From positions 1 to 64,000 of the forward strand of contig JACQYS010000010.1 of NCBI GenBank assembly GCA_016208105.1: a DNA stretch of 64,000 nucleotides, written 5' to 3'. Under the pieces are notes generated by a model. The model was given only the letters and a program-made list of their open reading frames with translations. It was not told where the DNA came from and ran no database searches. The position numbers were made by a program, and so were the translations under genes. Below, in pieces: positions 24,865-35,042 of this stretch; the first letter of the stretch is position 1, and each line of letters begins with the position of its first letter. The DNA is from Desulfovibrio sp. (GTDB lineage Bacteria; Desulfobacterota; Desulfovibrionia; Desulfovibrionales; Desulfovibrionaceae).

Positions 24865-24904
24865 GTGATCCTCTTCGGTTGGAGGTTGGGAATACAGCCC
24901 GCTA

Positions 24905-24938
24905 GAAAAAAAGGGACCGGACGATTGCGTCCGATCCC
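24905..24938 (-). terminator. Intrinsic terminator of the tRNA-Met gene
   Basis: On the minus strand, GGGATCGGACG pairs with CGTCCGGTCCC (one mismatch), followed by seven T, 11 bases after the tRNA 3' end. Confidence 0.85.
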
Positions 24939-24948
24939 TGAGTATACG

Positions 24949-25025
24949 TGGTAGCGAGGGAGGGAATTGAACCCCCGACACTGCGGATATGAGCCGCATG
25001 CTCTAACCGACTGAGCTACCTCGCC
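24949..25025 (-). tRNA. tRNA-Met (anticodon CAT)
   Basis: A 77-base cloverleaf: acceptor GGCGAGG pairs with CCTCGCT, D-loop AGCTCAGTCGGTTAGAGC, anticodon stem TGCGG/CCGCA around loop CTCATAT, T-arm GGGGGTTCAATTCCC, and encoded CCA. The acceptor starts G-U and the anticodon stem lacks the three G-C pairs of an initiator, so it is an elongator. The CAT anticodon could also be tRNA-Ile2 after lysidine modification, but the body looks like Met. Confidence 0.95.
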
Positions 25026-25101
25026 ACGTTTGTTGCCTCGCGGCAGGACGGGCTAAATACACACTCCGGCCCTGCATTGCAACCCTATTTTCCATGCTTG
25101 T

Positions 25102-25902
25102 CTACGAAGGCCAGAAGAAGAATACCGCGGCCGCAAGCACGATGCGGTAGATGGCGAAAGGACGAAGCGTCATGCGGCTCACCAAGCCGATGAACCACTT
25201 CACGGCCAGCCACGCCGAGAAAAAGGAGACCGCGAATCCGATGGCCAAAAACTGCAGATCGTCCGCGCTGAATTCTCCCCAACTCTTGTACGTCTCGTAG
25301 CTGGTGGCCGCTATCATGATGGGCACGGCGCTTATGAAGGAGTATTCAACGGCCAGCTTTCTCCTGGCGCCCAGGATCATGGCGCCCAGGATTGTCGAGG
25401 CCGAACGCGAAAAGCCGGGCCAGAGCGACAAGCATTGAAAAAGCCCGATCCCCAGGGCCAGGGCGGGGGAGACGTCGTCCAAGTCGTGGTATTTCTCCCA
25501 GGCCGACTTTTTGCTCTCCACGATGAGAATCATGATGGAGCCCGCTACAAGGGCCAGGGCCACGGGCAGCGGATGAAAAAGATGGGTTTTGATGGCCTTG
25601 TGCGCCAAAAAGCCCACGATCGATGCGGGGAGGCAGGTGAGGGCGAGCAGGATGAGCCCGCGTTTGCCCGCGAAACGCTGCCTGGGCTGGGGAAAGGCCA
25701 GGGCAGCGAAACGTTCCCGGTACATCACGGCCACGGCCAGGATGGCGCCGAGCTGAATGATGATGTCGTAGGAGGCGGCCTTGTCGCCGGAATGGCCGAG
25801 CAGAACGCCGGTCAGAATGAGGTGGCCTGTGGAAGAAACGGGCAAGAACTCTGTCAGGCCTTCCACTATGCCTAATACTATCGTGCTGAGCCAGGGATCC
25901 AT
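25102..25902 (-). CDS. uppP: Undecaprenyl-diphosphate phosphatase
   Basis: A 266-residue membrane enzyme that recycles the C55 lipid carrier of peptidoglycan synthesis by removing the terminal phosphate of undecaprenyl pyrophosphate. The BacA/UppP signature motifs are present: GIVEGLTEFLPVSSTGHLIL near the N-terminus and LWPGFSRSASTI (about 161-172), which supply the catalytic Glu, Ser, His and Arg. About eight membrane segments are seen. Length matches the family. It lies upstream of the tRNA-Met gene on the same strand. Confidence 0.96.
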   Translation of the reverse strand: MDPWLSTIVLGIVEGLTEFLPVSSTGHLILTGVLLGHSGDKAASYDIIIQLGAILAVAVMYRERFAALAFPQPRQRFAGKRGLILLALTCLPASIVGFLAHKAIKTHLFHPLPVALALVAGSIMILIVESKKSAWEKYHDLDDVSPALALGIGLFQCLSLWPGFSRSASTILGAMILGARRKLAVEYSFISAVPIMIAATSYETYKSWGEFSADDLQFLAIGFAVSFFSAWLAVKWFIGLVSRMTLRPFAIYRIVLAAAVFFFWPS

Positions 25903-26121
25903 CTGTCAGTCCTTTTCTCAAACAGCGCTTGCAGCGGGTGGGCTGTGGCGCCGCGGTTTGCCTGGAGTTCAAGCCCCCGCTTCATTCGCTAGGGGTGTGA
26001 CCCAAGCGGAAAAAGCCAGGCGCCGGGGTACGACAGTCCCATGCTCCTTGCAACCCCCATGGGCATACGTTAGATTCATTATTGCCATTTGGTAATGAAC
26101 GACACAAACGGAGTACAGACC

Positions 26122-26298
26122 ATGTCGACCGTCATGCCTCAGTCGGAACTGATGCGAAAAGCCGTTGCCTGGATCAGCGAGCAGAAAGCCGCTGGCCAGG
26201 CCCTGGGCAAAGCTCTGGAAGATGCCGGGATGCGATTCAATCTGGGGCCCAAGGAGCAGGAGTTCCTGCGCGACTTTTTCAAGAATCCTGAAAAATAA
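26122..26298 (+). CDS. Small conserved cytoplasmic protein
   Basis: A 58-residue protein read from the ATG at 26122, which follows GGAG by 8 bases. The sequence (LMRKAVAWISEQKAAGQALG, KALEDAGMRFNLGPKEQEF) resembles short conserved proteins of Desulfovibrio-type genomes, recalled rather than verified. It has no signal peptide or cysteine motif. The function is unknown. An imperfect short inverted repeat (TTCATTA / TAATGAA) lies at 26075-26099 just upstream and may regulate it. Confidence 0.6.
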   Translation: MSTVMPQSELMRKAVAWISEQKAAGQALGKALEDAGMRFNLGPKEQEFLRDFFKNPEK

Positions 26299-26414
26299 CC
26301 CGGCCTTCTTGTCCGCCGCATCAGGCAAGGCGGCCATCAGGCAGGAGCACAACAAGACTCCGTAAGACGAAGGCGCGCAGAGGGCGCCCGCCCAAGTCCT
26401 AGTGGGGCAGGCGC

Positions 26415-27032
26415 TTATTCGGCTGGATCGGTATCATCGTCGGCAGGCAGGGGTTCGGGACGCGCCAGCACGGCGTCGATGCGTTCCCAGAGTTCCTCCT
26501 GCCCCATGCCGTTCACGGAAGAGAAAAGCACGGGAGGTTCTCCCAGAAGCCCGGTCCAGCGCGATTTCTGGGCCTGGCGTTCGCGCTGGCTGCATTTGTC
26601 GGCCTTGGTGAGCACGCCCAGCACCTGCAACCCGGAGGACCTCACCCAGGACACCATGTCCAGGTCGCTGGCCTGGGGGGGCAGGCGGCAGTCGATGAGC
26701 ACGGCCACCACCTTGAGCCACTGGCTGCCTGAAATGTAGCTTTCGATCAGTTTGGCCCATTTGGCGCGCTCCTCTTTGGAGCGCCTGGCGTAGCCGTAAC
26801 CGGGCAGGTCCACGAGGTAGTAGTCCCCGGGGGTTACCTTGTAGAGGTTTATGCTCTGGGTCTTGCCAGGGGTGGAGCTGGTTTTGGCCAGCTGCTTGCG
26901 CCCGGCCAGGCGGTTTATCATGGAGGACTTGCCCACGTTGGAGCGCCCGGCCATGGCCAGCTGGGGGGCGTCCGGCATGGTCAGGTCGGACTGGCTGTAT
27001 ATCGTCTTTTCGAGTGTGAGCGTCTTGCGCAT
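26415..27032 (-). CDS. engB: Ribosome-biogenesis GTPase EngB (YihA/YsxC)
   Basis: A 205-residue GTPase that assists large-subunit ribosome assembly and cell division. The start at 27032 (MRKTLTLEKTIYSQSD) fits the family N-terminus better than the longer frame. G motifs: GRSNVGKSS (G1), TPGKTQSIN (G2), DLPGYGYA (G3), TKAD (G4) and a SSVNG-type G5. Length is normal. It is divergent from aroQ, with only 77 bases between the starts. A GC-rich hairpin without a T tract lies beyond its stop. Confidence 0.95.
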   Translation of the reverse strand: MRKTLTLEKTIYSQSDLTMPDAPQLAMAGRSNVGKSSMINRLAGRKQLAKTSSTPGKTQSINLYKVTPGDYYLVDLPGYGYARRSKEERAKWAKLIESYISGSQWLKVVAVLIDCRLPPQASDLDMVSWVRSSGLQVLGVLTKADKCSQRERQAQKSRWTGLLGEPPVLFSSVNGMGQEELWERIDAVLARPEPLPADDDTDPAE

Positions 27033-27109
27033 GCTGGTTGATTCCGTATAGCGTTGTGCGGGTCCGCAGGATACCTTGAAATCCCACGAAAGCAAGCTAA
27101 GGTGAGATC

Positions 27110-27577
27110 ATGACCAAATGCCGCATATTGGTTCTCAACGGCCCCAACCTCGGCCACCTCGGGCAGCGCCAGCCGGAGATCTACGGTTCTCTCGGCATGG
27201 ACGCCCTGGCGACCATGGTTCAGGAAACCCTCGGCGAGGTGGCCTCGCGCATCGAGCTGTCCACCTTCCAGGCCAACGGGGAAGGGCAGTTGATCGACCG
27301 CCTGGAACAGGCCTGGCGCGACAAGCTGGACGGCGTGGCCTTCAACGCCGGAGCCTACACCCACACCAGTCTGGCCCTGGCCGACTGCCTGGCCTGGATC
27401 GGCGTGCCCTGCGTGGAAGTGCATCTTTCCAACATATTCGCGCGCACCGACCAGCCCCTGCGCCGCCAGAGCCTGATCGGCCAGAGCTCGATCGGGGTGA
27501 TTGCGGGTTTCGGCATGATGAGCTATGTGCTCGCGGTTTCTGCCCTGTGGCAACACTGGCTCAAGAAGAATATTTGA
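27110..27577 (+). CDS. aroQ: 3-Dehydroquinate dehydratase, type II
   Basis: A 155-residue enzyme of the shikimate pathway (3-dehydroquinate to 3-dehydroshikimate) in the cytoplasm. Type II hallmarks are present: [20 protein letters not shown] with the catalytic Tyr, [24 protein letters not shown], and VHLSNIFAR. It is followed after 16 bases by efp, a gene pairing common in delta-proteobacteria. The ribosome-binding region AAGGTGAGATC precedes the ATG. Confidence 0.96.
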   Translation: MTKCRILVLNGPNLGHLGQRQPEIYGSLGMDALATMVQETLGEVASRIELSTFQANGEGQLIDRLEQAWRDKLDGVAFNAGAYTHTSLALADCLAWIGVPCVEVHLSNIFARTDQPLRRQSLIGQSSIGVIAGFGMMSYVLAVSALWQHWLKKNI

Positions 27578-27593
27578 TCGTCAAGGAGATACA

Positions 27594-28151
27594 ATGCTTT
27601 CCACCACTGATTTCAGAAGAGGCCTCAAGATCGAGCTGGATAACATCCCCTACGAGATAGTCGACTTCCAGCACGTGAAACCCGGCAAGGGCGGCGCCTT
27701 CGTCCGCACCAAGCTGAGAAACATGCTCAACGGCCGCACGGTGGAAAACACCTTCCGCTCCGGCGAGAAGATGGAAAAGCCCGACATGGAGACCAAGGAG
27801 ATGCAGTTCCTGTACAAGGACGGCTCCGGCTACGTCTTCATGGACATGGAAAGCTACGAGCAGTTTTCTGTCGAGGCCGAGGTGCTGGGCGACAAGGGCG
27901 GCTATCTGGTGGACGGCATGGAGCTGACCATGCTCATGTACCGCGGCAAGGCCCTGGACATGGACCTTCCCGCGTCCGTGATCCTGGAGGTCACCCACAC
28001 CGAGCCTGGGGTCAAGGGCGACACGGTCAGCGGCGCCACCAAGCCCGCCACCCTGTCCACCGGCATCACCCTGAACGTGCCGCTGTTCGTGAACGAAGGC
28101 GAAAAGATCAAGGTGGACACCCGCTCCGGGGAATACCTGGGCCGCGTGTAG
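27594..28151 (+). CDS. efp: Translation elongation factor P
   Basis: A 185-residue factor that relieves ribosome stalling at polyproline stretches. The ATG at 27594 follows AAGGAGATAC. The KOW-like N-domain carries the loop KPGKGGAF with the lysine that is modified in many species. The OB domains end with [20 protein letters not shown], the conserved C-terminus. Neither an EpmA nor an EarP partner lies nearby in the window. It is followed by a terminator at 28173. Confidence 0.97.
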   Translation: MLSTTDFRRGLKIELDNIPYEIVDFQHVKPGKGGAFVRTKLRNMLNGRTVENTFRSGEKMEKPDMETKEMQFLYKDGSGYVFMDMESYEQFSVEAEVLGDKGGYLVDGMELTMLMYRGKALDMDLPASVILEVTHTEPGVKGDTVSGATKPATLSTGITLNVPLFVNEGEKIKVDTRSGEYLGRV

Positions 28152-28172
28152 CTTGAATATCCCGCTTCTTTC

Positions 28173-28206
28173 AGGCCGTGGAGCGCTGCTTCACGGCCTT
28201 TTGTTA
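28173..28206 (+). terminator. Intrinsic terminator after efp
   Basis: Arms AGGCCGTG / CACGGCCT (28173-28180 and 28192-28199) with an 11-base loop and TTTGTT tail. Confidence 0.75.
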
Positions 28207-28294
28207 TGGAATGGCTGGCTGGGGTTGTTCGGGCAAGCCTGTTTACGTGCTGAACCGGCTTTTAATCGTTTACTTTTTCGAGTAATGACAGGCC

Positions 28295-30511
28295 TTGAGT
28301 AAACCTAATCGAGGCGTCGTGGATACAGTTACGGAACGCAAAAAGATTCTCGTGGAACTGGCCGGGGTCACGTTGATATTCGTGGCGCTGTTTTTCGTCC
28401 TGGCCCTGTACTCCTTCGACCCCCTGGACCCCACCTTCAACCAGACCATGGTCAAGGGCCGCGAGGTCGCAAACCTCACCGGCGTTCTTGGCTCCTACAT
28501 GGCCGGACTTCTGGCCGACATGTTCGGCCTGGCGTCCTGGTTCGTGCCCGCGCTCATCACCTATGCGGGCATCCGCAGGCTTTTCCCCCTCATGGGCATC
28601 ACGCGCAGGCACTGGGCCGGGCTTTTCGGCCTGTTTCTGGTCTGCCTGGTCACGCTTGGTTCGGACTGGCCGGGGTTAGGGCTTCGCATAAACCATGTGG
28701 CCGGGGGCGGCTACGTGGGGGCGGCGCTCTACCGCGTCGGCGCCAGGTTCCTGCATCCGGTGGGCATGTATCTTTTGGTCACCTTCCTGGCCGTTATATC
28801 CCTGCAGCTTTTCCTGGGAATATCCTGGGAGGAGCAGACCACCCGCGTGAAGAATTTCCTTGCCGGAATTTGGGACATAATAGGCCCAGGCATCATGCGT
28901 TTCCTGTTCGGCCCTGGCCGTGAAGAACGGGAGCACGGCGAGGAGGATGCTCACGGCGCGTCGTCCGGCCATGAGGGCGACGAGGAATTCCCGGTCAAGC
29001 GCCCCGCCAAGAGCGAAAGAGCCGCCAAGCCCAAGGCCAAGCCCCAGCCCAAGCTTGTTCCCGGCAAGGGCGGTCTGCCTCCCTTGCAGCTGCTCACCCC
29101 GGTTCCGGCCCAGACCGGAGGCCCCTCCGAGGACTTCCTGCGCGCCCAGGCCGCCAGCCTCATGACCTGCCTGACTGATTTCGGCATCCAGGGCGAGGTG
29201 GTGCGCATAGTACCCGGCCCCGTGGTCACCATGTTCGAGATTAAGCCCGCTCCGGGCGTGAAGGTGAGCCGCATTTCAGGGCTCACCAGCGACATCGCCC
29301 TGGCCATGAAGGCCATGGCCATCCGCATTGAGGCGCCCATCCCCGGCCGGGACACCGTGGGTGTGGAGATACCGAACGTCAAACGCCAGACCGTCTACCT
29401 GCGCGAGATCCTCGAATCCGAGGCCTTCACCGGTTCCGCCTCCAAGCTCACCTTGAGCGTGGGCAAGGACATCCAGGGCAAGCCCTTCACGGCCGACCTG
29501 GCCCGCATGCCCCACCTCCTGGTGGCGGGCGCCACGGGCAGCGGCAAGAGCGTGTGCATAAACGGCATCCTGCTCTCCATACTCTACAAGGCCCAGCCGA
29601 GCGAAGTGAAGCTTTTGCTCATCGATCCCAAGCGCATAGAACTGGCCATGTACTCCGACCTGCCGCATCTGGTGCACCCCGTGGTCACGGACATGGCCAT
29701 GGCCAAATCCGCCCTGGACTGGTGCGTGGCCGAGATGGACAGGCGCTACGAGGCCATGGCCGCTCTCGGGGTGCGAAACATCGACGGCTACAACGAGAAG
29801 GCCGCCAAACTGGCCGCCCATCCGTCCCCGGACACCGAAGTGGTTGAGCCCATGCCTTATCTGGTGCTCATAATTGACGAACTGGCCGACCTGATGATGA
29901 CCGCAGCCAAGGAAGTGGAAATAGCCATCGTGCGCCTGGCCCAGCTGGCCCGGGCTTCCGGCATCCACATGATCCTGGCCACCCAGCGCCCCAGCGTGGA
30001 CGTGGTCACGGGCCTTATCAAGGCCAACTTCCCCACCCGCATCGCCTTCCAGGTGACCAGCAGGCACGACTCGCGCACCATCCTGGACACCGTGGGCTCC
30101 GAGCACCTGCTCGGCCGTGGCGACATGCTTTTCAAGCCGAGCGGAGCCAAGATGGTTCGCATGCACGGCGCCTTCGTGTCCGATGAGGAAACGGTGCGCG
30201 TGGTGGACTACTGGAAGGAGCGCCAGGCCCCCAGTTATCTCATCGACCTGGCCAGCTGGTCGGATTCTTCTGGCGGCAACGGCGGCGTCCCGGGCGGGGA
30301 CGGCGACGACGAATCTCTTACCGATCCGGTGTATCCACAGGCCCTGGATTTCGTTATGGAGCAGGGCAAGGCCTCCATTTCGCTCATCCAGCGGCGTTTC
30401 AGGATCGGTTTCAACCGGGCGGCCAGGTTCATCGAGCAGATGGAACGGGACGGGCTCCTGGGCCCGGCGGACGGAAGCAAGCCCCGCGTGGTGCTCAAAG
30501 GAAAAGACTGA
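28295..30511 (+). CDS. ftsK: DNA translocase FtsK/SpoIIIE
   Basis: A 738-residue septal DNA pump that clears and resolves chromosome termini during division. Residues about 20-180 hold four or five membrane helices, followed by a short charged linker (205-255). The RecA-like motor has Walker A GATGSGKS (412-419) and Walker B LVLIIDELADLMM. The C-terminal gamma domain (FVMEQGKASISLIQRRFRIG, then FNRAARFIEQME) would read KOPS sites. The start is a TTG, and a GTG at 28319 after GAGG is an alternative, so the first residues are uncertain. It begins an operon with the next gene and lolA. Confidence 0.95.
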   Translation: MSKPNRGVVDTVTERKKILVELAGVTLIFVALFFVLALYSFDPLDPTFNQTMVKGREVANLTGVLGSYMAGLLADMFGLASWFVPALITYAGIRRLFPLMGITRRHWAGLFGLFLVCLVTLGSDWPGLGLRINHVAGGGYVGAALYRVGARFLHPVGMYLLVTFLAVISLQLFLGISWEEQTTRVKNFLAGIWDIIGPGIMRFLFGPGREEREHGEEDAHGASSGHEGDEEFPVKRPAKSERAAKPKAKPQPKLVPGKGGLPPLQLLTPVPAQTGGPSEDFLRAQAASLMTCLTDFGIQGEVVRIVPGPVVTMFEIKPAPGVKVSRISGLTSDIALAMKAMAIRIEAPIPGRDTVGVEIPNVKRQTVYLREILESEAFTGSASKLTLSVGKDIQGKPFTADLARMPHLLVAGATGSGKSVCINGILLSILYKAQPSEVKLLLIDPKRIELAMYSDLPHLVHPVVTDMAMAKSALDWCVAEMDRRYEAMAALGVRNIDGYNEKAAKLAAHPSPDTEVVEPMPYLVLIIDELADLMMTAAKEVEIAIVRLAQLARASGIHMILATQRPSVDVVTGLIKANFPTRIAFQVTSRHDSRTILDTVGSEHLLGRGDMLFKPSGAKMVRMHGAFVSDEETVRVVDYWKERQAPSYLIDLASWSDSSGGNGGVPGGDGDDESLTDPVYPQALDFVMEQGKASISLIQRRFRIGFNRAARFIEQMERDGLLGPADGSKPRVVLKGKD

Positions 30512-30517
30512 TCTGCC

Positions 30518-31522
30518 ATGCGCATCATTCTTGATTCCGCTGAAGCGGAACATGCGTTTCAGCTCTTCCTGGGCCATTTGAGCCAGGAGTGCCGGCCAGT
30601 GAGCGCGTCCGTTCGCTGGCGCGGCAGCTGGCTTCAAGGCACCGTGTTGTGGCATGCGGGGTTTCGTTTCTGGTTTTCCCACAGATCCATGGAGAACCGT
30701 CATTGGCTTCAGTTCGGCCTGCGAGATCCTTCGGAATGCATAAGCCTTGAACCTGTCTGCGAGATGAGCATTCCCAAATCCGGGTTCGACAAGCGCATGA
30801 ACGGCTTCTTCGTCCGATTCGGCAAGGACGTGCTCCTGGCCAACACGGGCAAGCTGACCCGCGACGAGGCGTCGTTTACCAGGTACCTGGACGAACACGG
30901 GTACGACCTGACCGCACACAGCGTCACCGGCCCGGATGGCAAGGACCTTCAGTCGCTCATTCTTACGAGCATTTTGGGCCCCAGCGTGGGCTATAACGTT
31001 TTCCGGTTCGTGAGCGCCGTGAACGACTACCGGCAATGGAACTGCCAGGGGCTTTTGGCCCAGGGAAAAGGGAGGCTGTGCTTCGGACACAAGGCCGCGG
31101 CGTGCGTCGCGGATTCGTCCTCAACTGGAGATTCCCGGGACCGGCTTACGGACACCGTGGTTTCCGGCACACGCGACCAGCTTGAGAAATTCATCAATTC
31201 AAGGTCTTTACGATATAAAGTGGGGAGTTTGGCCAGCAGCGACATAGTGCTTACGTCGCCGGACAACACCGTGCTGGCCGCTTTTCATGTCACCACCGAT
31301 CTCTCTCCGGCCTCCCTGTATACTGGAGTCGGCCAGCTGCTGCTTTCCCGCTCCAACATCCGGGCCGCGAAATTTTTGGTGATTCCAGGTTCGTTGGGAC
31401 CCTTTTTCACCCAGGCGCTTTTTCGCCATGACATCCACGCCACACCCTACAAACTCACCCCGGACATGGGCGTGGTCCTGGATGCCCAGGCCGTGTTCGC
31501 GGCAATACAATCAATGGAATAG
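30518..31522 (+). CDS. Hypothetical protein between ftsK and lolA
   Basis: A 334-residue soluble protein starting 6 bases after ftsK. No family is recognised. The N-terminal half has repeated Trp and Phe (WRGSWLQGTVLWHAGFRFWF) and a segment NGFFVRFGKDVLLANTGK. The C-terminal region (AAFHVTTDLSPASLYTGVGQ, then LLLSRSNIRAAKFLVIPG) resembles the strand-helix pattern of restriction-endonuclease-like folds with a G-Q-L-L element, but no catalytic PD-ExK triad can be assigned with confidence. Position in the ftsK-lolA operon implies constitutive expression. Confidence 0.65.
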   Translation: MRIILDSAEAEHAFQLFLGHLSQECRPVSASVRWRGSWLQGTVLWHAGFRFWFSHRSMENRHWLQFGLRDPSECISLEPVCEMSIPKSGFDKRMNGFFVRFGKDVLLANTGKLTRDEASFTRYLDEHGYDLTAHSVTGPDGKDLQSLILTSILGPSVGYNVFRFVSAVNDYRQWNCQGLLAQGKGRLCFGHKAAACVADSSSTGDSRDRLTDTVVSGTRDQLEKFINSRSLRYKVGSLASSDIVLTSPDNTVLAAFHVTTDLSPASLYTGVGQLLLSRSNIRAAKFLVIPGSLGPFFTQALFRHDIHATPYKLTPDMGVVLDAQAVFAAIQSME

Positions 31523-31535
31523 AATGAGGATACAC

Positions 31536-32201
31536 ATGCTTTCGCGTTTCATTTCAGCCTTGCTTTTTACAGTGTTCGCTCAAGCCGCCCTTGCGGCCGA
31601 TATCCCGGCCCTGACGGACAAGGTGCAGAAGAATTATCAAACACTCTCCGCTTTTTCCGCCGATTTCACCCAGGTGCTGGTCAACGCGGCCAGCAAGGAA
31701 AAGGAAACCCGCACCGGGCGCCTGGTGTTTGCCCAGCCCGCGCTCATCCGCTGGGACACCGAGAAGCCCGAGAAGGAACTCCTGGTGGTGGGCAAAGATG
31801 TGGTCTGGAACGCATTCCCCGAGGAAAAGGCCGCCTACCGGTACGCCGTGGAGGATGTCCTTGGTTCCAAGACCATGTTGCGGTTCCTCTCCGGCAAGGG
31901 CAACCTGCGTGAGGACTTCCACATCCAGGAGGAGCAGGGCGCTCCGGAAGGCCAGGTGAAGCTCAAGCTCGTGCCTCGCGAAGCCGAACCCAGCATGGTG
32001 CTGGCCTATGCCTGGGTTGATTCCAAGTCCAACATGCTCGCGCGCATAAGCATCGAGGATTTTTACGGAAACATAAACGACGTCACGCTTGCCAACGTGA
32101 AGCTGAATCCTTCGGTACCAAAAGACTTGTTTCAGTACACCCCTCCGAAGGAATACAGCATTTTCGACAACACCGGTCTGCAGGGCAAGCCCAAGCAGTA
32201 A
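31536..32201 (+). CDS. lolA: Outer-membrane lipoprotein carrier LolA
   Basis: A 221-residue periplasmic chaperone that carries lipoproteins from LolCDE to the outer membrane. The ATG at 31536 follows GAGGATACAC. A signal peptide (MLSRFISALLFTVFAQAALA) is present. The mature half-barrel shows LSAFSADFTQVLVNAASKEK, GRLVFAQPALIRWDTEKPEK and LLVVGKDVVWNAFPEE, matching LolA. No LolB is seen. It is the third gene of the ftsK operon, 13 bases after the hypothetical gene. Confidence 0.9.
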   Translation: MLSRFISALLFTVFAQAALAADIPALTDKVQKNYQTLSAFSADFTQVLVNAASKEKETRTGRLVFAQPALIRWDTEKPEKELLVVGKDVVWNAFPEEKAAYRYAVEDVLGSKTMLRFLSGKGNLREDFHIQEEQGAPEGQVKLKLVPREAEPSMVLAYAWVDSKSNMLARISIEDFYGNINDVTLANVKLNPSVPKDLFQYTPPKEYSIFDNTGLQGKPKQ

Positions 32202-32217
32202 CAGAAGGTAGACGGAC

Positions 32218-32691
32218 ATGAGATGCGCATTGAAGGTCAATTCCAGCGTGCTTGGCGTGGAAATCGATCTGGAAGCAACGGACTACGGCTATTCCATCGA
32301 AGTGGTCACCACCATCGACGGCAAGCCGGTGTTCAACCCGGCCCTGCACGTGACGGATGATTATTCCATCACCCGGATGAACCTCTACGCCGACAGCGTG
32401 AAGTACACCCTGGACGGGCTGGAAGCCCTGGTTGGCGGATTCGGCACCGGCCGGATCGACATGATCGATCCGGACGGCAGCATCGTCTTCAACCGCTATT
32501 TCGAAAAGCCCAATACCGTGTATGTGGACATTGAGTTCGACGTCTGCTGCTTCTCGGACTCGCACTGTTTTTCCTCGGAAGGCATAGGCATAAAGACCGA
32601 CATGACCTATGAGGATTTCAAGGATTTCGTGAAGCAGTTCAGCTCCATGCTGGACAAGTTTCACGCCTCCACGGATTACAAGCACCAATAG
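32218..32691 (+). CDS. Conserved hypothetical protein
   Basis: A 157-residue soluble acidic protein ([40 protein letters not shown]) with no recognised domain. A pair of cysteines (CCFSDSHCF) occurs near residue 109. No signal peptide is seen. It lies 16 bases after lolA and 11 bases before pgm, so it is probably in the same transcription unit. The ribosome-binding region AGAAGGTAGACGG supports the start. Unknown function. Confidence 0.65.
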   Translation: MRCALKVNSSVLGVEIDLEATDYGYSIEVVTTIDGKPVFNPALHVTDDYSITRMNLYADSVKYTLDGLEALVGGFGTGRIDMIDPDGSIVFNRYFEKPNTVYVDIEFDVCCFSDSHCFSSEGIGIKTDMTYEDFKDFVKQFSSMLDKFHASTDYKHQ

Positions 32692-32702
32692 GAGCTTTGC
32701 TC

Positions 32703-34352
<1,650 letters not shown>

Positions 34353-34388
34353 GGGCATAAATTCGATGGCCGCAACGGGGAATAGGGC

Positions 34389-34922
34389 ATGAAGAAAGCC
34401 TCCGGCGGCCAAAGGGCTACGCCCTTTGGGATCCCTTTTGGCTTCGCGGCCTGGATTCGCCATGTGGCTGTGCTGGCGCTGGTTTTAGCGCTGTCGGCCT
34501 GCGGCCAATCCGGGGTCGAACTGGTCCAGAACGGCACCGTGCCCGAGAATCCCACCGCCCCGGTGGGCCTGGCCATCAAGAGCTATGCGGGGTTCAAGGA
34601 AGTAACCTGGGAACAATTCACCGATGCCCAGGGAGTTACCCGCGTCCTGGCCACGGGCCAGTACCGCATGGATCTGCCAGAAATACAGGCCTGTCCCAGG
34701 GCCGGGCAGGGCGGCTTCGTGCTGGCCGCACGCGCTTTTCTGCGCATGACGTTCACGGTGGACGAGCAGGCGAAGACCTTCGCCTTCACCGGCGCGGAAT
34801 TTCTGGTCTATTCCCCCAAAGGCTGGTCCATGTCCTACCCGGCCGGGCTTTCCGCCTTCGAGGCCATCCTGCAGGGAACGTCGGGGCTTTCCTGCGGCGT
34901 TCTCTACGCGCCCGGGCCGTGA
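34389..34922 (+). CDS. Hypothetical lipoprotein with repeat-derived N-terminus
   Basis: A 177-residue protein. A lipobox LSAC (Cys at residue 38) follows a hydrophobic stretch (VAVLALVLALSAC), so outer or inner membrane attachment is expected. The first 20 residues (KKASGGQRATPFGIPFG) are read from a dispersed GC-rich repeat at 34398-34435, so the original start may be different. The mature domain (IKSYAGFKEVTWEQFTDAQG, then ATGQYRMDLPEIQACP) is not recognised. A second, inverted copy of the repeat follows the gene. Confidence 0.65.
   Translation: MKKASGGQRATPFGIPFGFAAWIRHVAVLALVLALSACGQSGVELVQNGTVPENPTAPVGLAIKSYAGFKEVTWEQFTDAQGVTRVLATGQYRMDLPEIQACPRAGQGGFVLAARAFLRMTFTVDEQAKTFAFTGAEFLVYSPKGWSMSYPAGLSAFEAILQGTSGLSCGVLYAPGP
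34398..34435 (+). repeat. Dispersed intergenic repeat, copy 1
   Basis: GCCTCCGGCGGCC is followed by the hairpin CCAAAGGGC-TAC-GCCCTTTGG and ATCCC. Near-identical to 34949-34988 in the opposite orientation, with the same opening as 46418. It lies inside the predicted start of the lipoprotein gene. Confidence 0.75.
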
Positions 34923-34948
34923 CGGTTTCAAGAAGCCTCAATATACGC

Positions 34949-34988
34949 GGGATTCCAAAGGGCTAAGGCCCTTTGGCCGCCGGAGGCC
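34949..34988 (-). repeat. Dispersed intergenic repeat, copy 2 (inverted)
   Basis: The minus strand reads GGCCTCCGGCGGCC, then CAAAGGGCCTTAGCCCTTTG and GAATCCC, matching copy 1. It lies 27 bases after the lipoprotein stop and can form a stable hairpin that may end transcription. Confidence 0.75.
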
Positions 34989-35042
34989 TCCCTCACATCA
35001 CATTTCGCCCTTGTTGATAAATCCTACTCCCAATCGGGCAGC

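Noticed and set aside
24865-24999. N-terminal extension of the small secreted gene
   Set aside because: It would translate through the tRNA-Met gene and its terminator. The ATG at 24864 has a ribosome-binding site and starts a signal peptide.
28285-28320. ATG at 28285 as start of ftsK
   Set aside because: It is not in frame with the ftsK reading frame. The TTG at 28295 or GTG at 28319 are the only in-frame options near the conserved N-terminus.
29276-31090. A long minus-strand frame opposite ftsK
   Set aside because: Same GC-driven antisense effect. The composition is low-complexity and it runs across the ftsK/hypothetical gene boundary.
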